Shown here piece after piece: positions 5,952 through 13,600 of a stretch of 15,800 nucleotides of DNA. This stretch comes from an uncultured Methylococcaceae bacterium (GTDB lineage: Bacteria > Pseudomonadota > Gammaproteobacteria > Methylococcales > Methylomonadaceae). Location: positions 1-15,800 of the forward strand of contig CAJAHC010000391.1 in assembly GCA_903939355.1 (NCBI GenBank), read 5' to 3'. The notes beneath the pieces are model-generated. The model saw only the letters and a program-made list of their open reading frames with translations. It did no database searches and was not told the origin of the DNA. The position numbers and the translations under genes were made by a program. Each line of letters opens with the position of its first letter. Position 1 is the stretch's first letter.

Positions 5952-7604
5952 ATGCAATTAAATCGTAAAACACAATCTCTTGTCCTGGTGTGGGTTCTCA
6001 GGATAGGAATGGCAGTAGCTCAGATTGAGCACGAAGCTTATGCGCAAGAGACAAATCAGGATTCCACTGCTGAAGATGTGAGCCAAGGTGCCCCTAATCA
6101 GCCGGCAACGTTTGATTTGTTGGAGCTCCGTGTTAAAGGTAGTACAAAGGTTGATAAAAGGCAATTGGAGCATACTATCTATCCTTTTTTGGGCCCTAAA
6201 AAAAGCTTAGATAATGTTGAGTTAGCTCGCGCTGCATTAGAAGAACTGTACAAAGCTCAGGGTTATCAAACTGTGTTAGTGGATATTCCCGAGCAGGATG
6301 TTAAAAACGGTATCGTCTATTTACAAGTGATTGAAGGTAAAGTGTCACGCTTAAAGGTTAAAGATTCCCGTTATTTTGCAATGGGTAAAATTAAGGCTGG
6401 CGTGCCAGAGTTGGCAGAAGGCAATGTGCCGCATTTTCCAACAATGCAAAAACAGTTAACAGAATTAAGTGGCCAAAGTGCTGATCGTAAAATTCAACCC
6501 GTTTTACGGGCCGGAGATACGCCGGGCACCCTTGAGGTTGATTTAAAAGTAAAAGATGAGCTACCGTTGCATGGTAGTGTTTTGCTTAACGGTCGAAATT
6601 CGTTCGGTACGACTCGGTTACGTTTAATTACGTCAGTGCAATACGACAATCTTTGGCAGGCAATGCACAGTGCTTCGTTTATGTATCAAGGTTCACCTGA
6701 AAACATTGACCAGGTGGATGTGATGGCAGGCACTTATGCCCTGCCGATTTTTAGTACCGATATGCGTTTGGCCATGTACGGTGTGAATTCATCTTCAAGT
6801 TCACAGATTGCCAGTGCTGGCACGATGGACGTGATCGGTATTGGTAGTATTTTTGGAGGGAGACTTATTGCGCCTCTGAAGGCGCCCGTACCTGATTTTT
6901 ATCATAGTCTTACAGCTGGCGTCGATTATAAAGACTTTCAGGAAGCTTTAAGGCCTCTGGGGAGTGATGCGATAGAAACGCCCATTCAATATACGCCTTT
7001 TTTGGCCCAATACACCGGAAGTTACCGTACGGATGAATCATTTACTGCTTTAGATTTAGGTATGCATTTTTCTGTACGGGGGGTGGGTAATGATCAAGCG
7101 CAGTTTGAACAAAAACGTTATAACGCTAAGGCAAATTATATGTACCTTACGACAGATCTCAAGTTTAAACATGATTTGCCTTTAGGAATGGAGATTAGTA
7201 CTCGTTTTACCAATCACTTGGCGGATTCACCCCTTATAAGTAATGAACAGTATTCATTAGGTGGCGCGTTAAACGTACGTGGTTATTATGAAACTCAGGC
7301 GCTCGTTGATGACGCGGTGTTTGGTTCGCTGGAGCTCTATACGCCACGTTTTAGCACCCTTGACAGTGTATATTTAAATAATTTGAAATTCATGGCATTT
7401 CTTGATTCAGGTAATGGTTGGATACTTGATCCTTTGCCGGGTCAGGTCAACAGTTACTATCTGGCGGGTGCGGGTGTTGGTTTAAATTTTCAGATACAAA
7501 AATTCTTGACTACAGCGCTTGACATTGGTTTCCCATTCATTGCTTTGGGGCCTGTGAGCGTAGGTGATCCGCGCGTTGACTTTACCGTCGAAACAGCGTT
7601 TTAA
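5952..7604 (+). CDS. Two-partner secretion outer-membrane transporter TpsB (ShlB/FhaC family)
   Basis: TpsB proteins of the Omp85 superfamily recognise the TPS domain of their partner exoprotein in the periplasm and move it across the outer membrane. The 550-residue product has the normal length and order. An export signal ends near AYA (29-31). Two POTRA domains span about 54-130 (FDLLELRVKGSTKV... IEGKVSRL) and 131-203. The C-terminal 16-strand beta-barrel covers about 205-550, with the conserved loop-6 VRGY motif at 442-445 (GGALNVRGYY), FLDSGNGW at 483-490 and a terminal Phe as expected for a barrel. The signal peptide is unusual: Arg17 interrupts the hydrophobic core. The start at 5952 is the first possible one after the in-frame stop at 5943; no strong Shine-Dalgarno is visible. 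The gene precedes its partner tpsA by 23 nt, so the two are probably co-transcribed. Confidence 0.92.
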   Translation: MQLNRKTQSLVLVWVLRIGMAVAQIEHEAYAQETNQDSTAEDVSQGAPNQPATFDLLELRVKGSTKVDKRQLEHTIYPFLGPKKSLDNVELARAALEELYKAQGYQTVLVDIPEQDVKNGIVYLQVIEGKVSRLKVKDSRYFAMGKIKAGVPELAEGNVPHFPTMQKQLTELSGQSADRKIQPVLRAGDTPGTLEVDLKVKDELPLHGSVLLNGRNSFGTTRLRLITSVQYDNLWQAMHSASFMYQGSPENIDQVDVMAGTYALPIFSTDMRLAMYGVNSSSSSQIASAGTMDVIGIGSIFGGRLIAPLKAPVPDFYHSLTAGVDYKDFQEALRPLGSDAIETPIQYTPFLAQYTGSYRTDESFTALDLGMHFSVRGVGNDQAQFEQKRYNAKANYMYLTTDLKFKHDLPLGMEISTRFTNHLADSPLISNEQYSLGGALNVRGYYETQALVDDAVFGSLELYTPRFSTLDSVYLNNLKFMAFLDSGNGWILDPLPGQVNSYYLAGAGVGLNFQIQKFLTTALDIGFPFIALGPVSVGDPRVDFTVETAF

Positions 7605-7610
7605 TTTTTT

Positions 7611-7616
7611 AGGGGT
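7611..7616 (+). promoter_or_regulatory. Ribosome binding site of tpsA
   Basis: AGGGGT lies in the 23-nt gap after tpsB, with an 11-nt gap to the ATG at 7628. An in-frame TAA at 7616-7618 makes 7628 the first possible start. Confidence 0.7.
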
Positions 7617-7627
7617 AAAAAACGGTT

Positions 7628-10600
7628 ATGAATGACTTGCCGCAGTTGAAACAATCTAATATCACTAATGATCATTGCAGACTAAGACCTTTGGTTTGGG
7701 GAATACGGTGGGTTATTGCAAGTGGCTTGTTGGTTGGTTCGAATGTGTCAACAGCGGATACACCTTTGCCAGTTCCTACATTTAATGCAATTACTCCTGG
7801 CCAGGTCCCAGTCCCTATCATTGCAAACGCAGCAAATGGGCAAGCGACAGCAGCAATAGCAGGTAACGCGATGAATATTCGTCAGATTACCGACAAGGCT
7901 ACTATAGATTGGAAAAGTTTTAACATTGATCATGGTTATAGTGTAAATTTTCAGCAACCAAATTCATCATCAGTAGCACTCAATAGAATACATGATGCAA
8001 ATGCCACGCAAATTTTGGGCGCTCTTAATGCCAATGGTCAGGTATATCTACTCAATACGAATGGTATATTGTTTGGTAACGGCTCGCAAGTAAATACAAA
8101 CGGTTTGGTAGCATCGGCGCTCAATATTACTGATGAAGCCCTTAAAACAGGCATTATTCGAGTATTTGACAAAAATATCAACTCACAAGAAATGGAAGTC
8201 AAGGCAGCGTTAAATGGCAATACCAATGATATAAAGACAGCGGTTAATCCGAATGCCAAAGTAACTGTAGCTAAAGGTGCAAATATTCATGTAGGCAAAA
8301 ATGGTAGTATTATCCTGGCCGCGCCTACTGTGAGTAACGCCGGTAAAATTTCAACGGATGAGCAAGGCCAAATTTTATTGGTTGCCAGTAAAGATGCGGT
8401 TTATTTACAGCCTACTTCCGATAAAGACCCCTTCGCAGGGTTGTTGGTCGAAGTGGGTAAGGGAGGTAAGGTTTCCAACGAGGCAACCGGGCAAATCGCG
8501 TCTTCCCAAGGTAATGTTACATTGGCGGGTTTTGCAGTGAATCAATCTGGACGGATAAGTGCTACTACCTCAATAAATGTTAATGGCTCTGTTAGATTAT
8601 TGGCGCGTGAAAATGCTATCGTTAATGTCGATAGGGGTAATTCTTATTTGTCAGCGGACCAAACTGTCCGAACTAGCGATATGAATGACGGCTTGAAAAC
8701 AGAGTCTGCGGTTACGTTCGGTAAAAACAGTTCCGTTACAATTTTGGCTGATAACAATGGTGAAAAAGCCATAGATGAACAAGCACAAAAACAATCAATC
8801 GTTGAAGTTAGTGCTGATAAAATTGAAATGCAATCTGGTTCTTCGATCGCAGTAACAGGCGGTAACGTTAATTTACAGGCCACTAATAATTTAACAGCAC
8901 CATTATTAGGAAATCAAGGGCGCATTGTTCTTGAGAAAGGATCTTTGATTGATGTTTCGGGGAGTAAAAACGTTACCGTCGCTATGGAAAGTAATGTCGC
9001 TGATGTCTCTGTACAAAGTTTTAACTTACGCGATGCTCCTTACCAGCGAGGGGGAGTATTGCAAGGGAAAACAGTTAAAGTAGATATTCGTAATTTACCA
9101 ACCATAGCAGATGCTAGCAGCGCTAAGGCTTCAATCAAACGGGATATTAATGAGCGGCTGGGTAATGGTGGCTCCATTAATCTTAATTCCAGCGGTGACG
9201 TTATCGTAAATACTGGCGCAGTAACTGATATTTCTGGTGGCGCTGTTACCTATCGGAGTGGTTATATAAAAACAACCGGATTGATTGATGGGGTAACTGG
9301 ACAGGTGGTCGATATCAGTGCTGCTGATCCTGATCAATACTATTCTGGTATGCACGGTATTATTACAGAATCCCATAATAAGTGGGGTGTTACAAATAGT
9401 TGGGGCGTGGCATCTGAAATTATTCGATATGAGTCCGGCTATACCGAGGGTAAAGCCGGTGGAACACTCAATATACAAAGTCCTGTCACAGCTTGGGGAG
9501 GACAGCTTATCGCTGGCACAGAAACTAGTATTTATCAGCGAAGTAATCCGGTTTCAGGGGGGACTTTCACAATTAATCAATTTGATAACGGTGGATCTAC
9601 AAGCCCTGAGGGACAATTTCTATCCAGTCAAAATGTATTATTTCAAAATAATCAGCCAATCCAAGCTACTCATTTAGATGATGTTTTGCCTAACAATTCG
9701 CCCCTCGTGTTATCTTCCGGATTGGTTAACGAATCCGGCATAAGTAATTTGACTATAAAAACAGCAGGAAGCGCCACTATAGCAAATGATGTGTCGTTAT
9801 CGATGCCTGTCTTAAGTAAGTTGGCCATCGATGCTTCAGCAATTGAAGTCAAAGGGTCAGTATATACATCTGGCGGTGATATCACGTTAAACGCTATCAA
9901 TACAGGTAATACTAATACCGGCCAAATAAATTTAAAGGCGGGTTCGCAATTAGATGTATCTGGGAGATGGGTTAATGATTTCCAAAATGGAATTTCATCA
10001 CCATTAGTAATAAACGCTGGCAAAGTAGCTTTATCAGCTAATAATCAGTTAATTTTTGCTAAAGGAGCCTCAATTAGAGCAGATGGCGGTGCGCATTTAA
10101 ATGCAAGGGTAGATCAGATAACCGCAGGCGATGCTGGATCTGTAAACTTGCAGGCAGGTAATTCATCCTTCACGGGTTTGATGAAAGCTGAAGGCTTTCT
10201 AGCAGCTTATGGTTTAAATCAAGGCGGCAGTTTAAATATAACGACTAACAAAATTAATATTGGTTCAAACCTTACCGAAGCTAACGCACTCAATTTGGGA
10301 ACGACTAATGGTAGGCTAACTATTGCTGATGCAGGTTTTAGTAATATAAGTTTGACTAGTAATGTGCAAGATATTACGGTAAAAGCAAATACCCATTTGA
10401 CATTAATGGCTCAAAATAGGTTTCTTAACGCAAATTATCGTTATCAGAATGGGTCTAGCTCTCTTGGCGGATTTAGTCGGGTCACAAGCTTGCCGGAAAA
10501 CATAAGAAAACCAGTAAGTTTAAGTTTAACAGGAAAGACAGGCGTTACTCTGGAGTCGGGGAGTCAAATTCATGTTGATAAATCATCGACTGTTAATCTG

Positions 10601-13600
10601 ACGTCAGACAATATGGGTTCAGGCCTATATATAAATGGTTTAATTGACGCTCAAGGCGGTGTTATTAATTTAAATTTAAAAGCTGATAATGCCTTATCGT
10701 ATGACAACTCACAAGCAATCTGGCTGGGATCACAGGCTTCCCTAAATACTAAAGGAACCACGCTACTTAATCCATATGATGTATTGGGTTGGACTACTGG
10801 CAAAGTAATAAACGGTGGAAATGTTACGATTAATGCGGATCGTGGTTATGTGATTCTTGAGCAAGGTTCAAAAATTGATGTATCAGGCACTAGTGCAAGT
10901 CTTAAATTACCTGTTGGTAATGCTGATAATAGTGGATTTCATTATGCCAATCAGATTGTAGGTTCTGATGCTGGTAAAATCAATATTAGAGCTGCTGAAG
11001 GAATAGTGCTCGATGGTAAAGTGTCCGCAGAGAAAGGATCGATGAGTAATCGAGGAGGGGACTTAAGTTTAACGCTGGACCGTAACTTGAGAAATGAACC
11101 TACTAGTGATGGCTTTCCATTGAATAGCCTGCATATTGATGTCACCCAAAATGATACAAAATTATTGCCCACTAATTTAAAATTTGGCTCAATTATGCCT
11201 GATAAATTGAATGGGCAAGTCGTTATCAGTAGTAATAAAATTGAGCAAGCGGGTATAGATAACTTAAGTTTAAGCCTTCCTTATCAATTAGATCCACTAA
11301 CCCAATTGGCCCGACTTCCTGGCGAAGTTCGTTTTTTAGGGGATGTTAATCTTACCACTGCTTCCAGTATTGTGTTAGATGCCCAAACTATCAGTTCGGG
11401 TGTTGAGGGTCTTCTATCAGGAGCGACTAATCTTCAAACTGCTTACTTGAAAATGGGTTCTTCAACGATAGATAAGACAATTGGAAGCGCTATAAAAGGA
11501 GATGGGCAATTGACAAGTACTGCAAAATGGACTGAATTGCAGGGTGCTTCTTTATTGACGGGCTTTAAAGATATCCACTTGAAAAGTCTCCATGATATGA
11601 GAGTGTTGGGTGTGCGCCCAAATGCAACAGATCGGACATTTACCGGCAATTTAAATACAGCAGCTAATTTGAGCTTAGATGCGAGTCAGATTTATCCGAC
11701 TACATTAACCAAGTTTACGTTCGATGTGACCGATCCAACCAGTCAATTAACAATATTAGGTCATAATAGTGATATAACACCTTTATCTGCTGCGGGTAAT
11801 TTAACCTTTAATGCTGCAGTCATCAATCAAAATGGTGTATTGAAAGCACCTTTTGGCAAAATTGAGCTTAACGCTAGTAAAAATCTTGTGTTGGGTAAAG
11901 AGAGCTATACTTCGGTTTCTGCTGAAGGACAAATTATTCCGTTTGGGTCAATTCTAAATAATGTTTGGATGTACCCTTTGGATAGCACTAACAATCTTGT
12001 TTTTAATACCCTACCTGATAATCTAACTGTAGGTGAAAAACATTTAGTGTTTAAATCACCTGATATTGAATTTAATAAAGGCAGTGTAGTCAACGTCTCT
12101 GGGGGCGGGGATTTAATGACTTCAACATTTCTACCAGGAGCTGGAGGGTCTTACGATTATTTGATGACTCAAGATGGATTTGCTGTTCTACCGTCACAAG
12201 GCACATCTTTGGCACCTTATGACCCTAATTTGTCCGTTAACTTTCCTCATGATCCAAGGGCTCAAGTTTACTTAAGTGGTACAGCAGCTTTGCCAAGTGG
12301 TTTTTATACTATTTTACCTGCAAGTTATGCTTTATTACCCGGTGCTTTTTTGGTAACCCCTCAGAAAAATACTGTGGATCAGTCATTTACTAGTTACACA
12401 CAAACAGGATTGCCTATCGTATCAGGGTATCAAACGATCGCTGGAACAAATATTCGTGATTCCCGTAATAGTGGATTTTTAATTGAATCAAGCGCTGATT
12501 TTAAAAAACATTCAGCCTATGATATCCAAACGGCTAATTCGTTTTTTACCCAACAGGCAATTTCTAATAGCAGAACCGTACCATTACTGCCGCAAGATAG
12601 TGGCCAAATATCAATTGAGGCAAGCACACGACTGTTGCTCAATGGGCAGTTTGACACGAGTGCTTCGAATGGAAGAGGCGCTAAAATGGATATTTCATCC
12701 AGCAACATTGAAGTTGTTAATCAGTTAGGTGGTTCAAGTGGTTCTTTAGAGCTGTTGGCAGATGATTTAAGTAAGTTAAAAGTTGATAGTTTGTTATTGG
12801 GTGGTAGTCGTACGATAAATAATTATACGGGTAATACGCAAATAGCTGTATTAGCAGATAATGTAATATTTGATCGAGGGGTGAAACTTAAAACACATGA
12901 TTTATTGACCGTTGCTAAAAACAGCGTTCAAGTTAAAGCGGGTGCGATACTTGACAGTAGTGGCAAGGTGAACACAGGGGATTCAAGTTTTAATATTGTC
13001 GGTGATGGTGCCTTATTGAGGCTCTCTGGAGATAAACAGGTTACGTTAAACCGATCTTCATCTACAGGATTGACAGGGGATTTATTAATTGATAAAGGAG
13101 CAATTTTAAAGGCCTCGCAATCAATATTTTTGGATTCTAGCAACTCAACCATGCTAAATGGTGATATTAATATGCTGAGTGGCGCCTTAAGTATGTCGGC
13201 TAAAGCTATCAATTTAGGGGAAGTTGCTGGGCTGAGTAATAACGCTTTAAACCTGACTAATCAAAAATTAAAAAGTTTTTCAGGAGATGATCTTACCCTA
13301 ACCAGTCGAAGTGGGATCAATTTTTATGGCAATGTGGGTGAATTGGATAGTACTAATCAACTTACACCTGTCCAGTTCAATCATTTGGTAATGGATGCTG
13401 CTGGATTAGTAGGCTTTAATAATGCTGGTAAAACGGCAATGTTAAAAGCTAATACGATAGATTTGAAAAATTCACAAGGCTCCACCGTTGCGCTCAATGG
13501 AAGTGGTACTGGTCTACTTGAGTTGAGCGCTGCGCAATTTAATCAGGGTAGTGGTAATCTTGGTTTGAGCGGCTTTCGTAAGATTAATATCAATGTAGAC

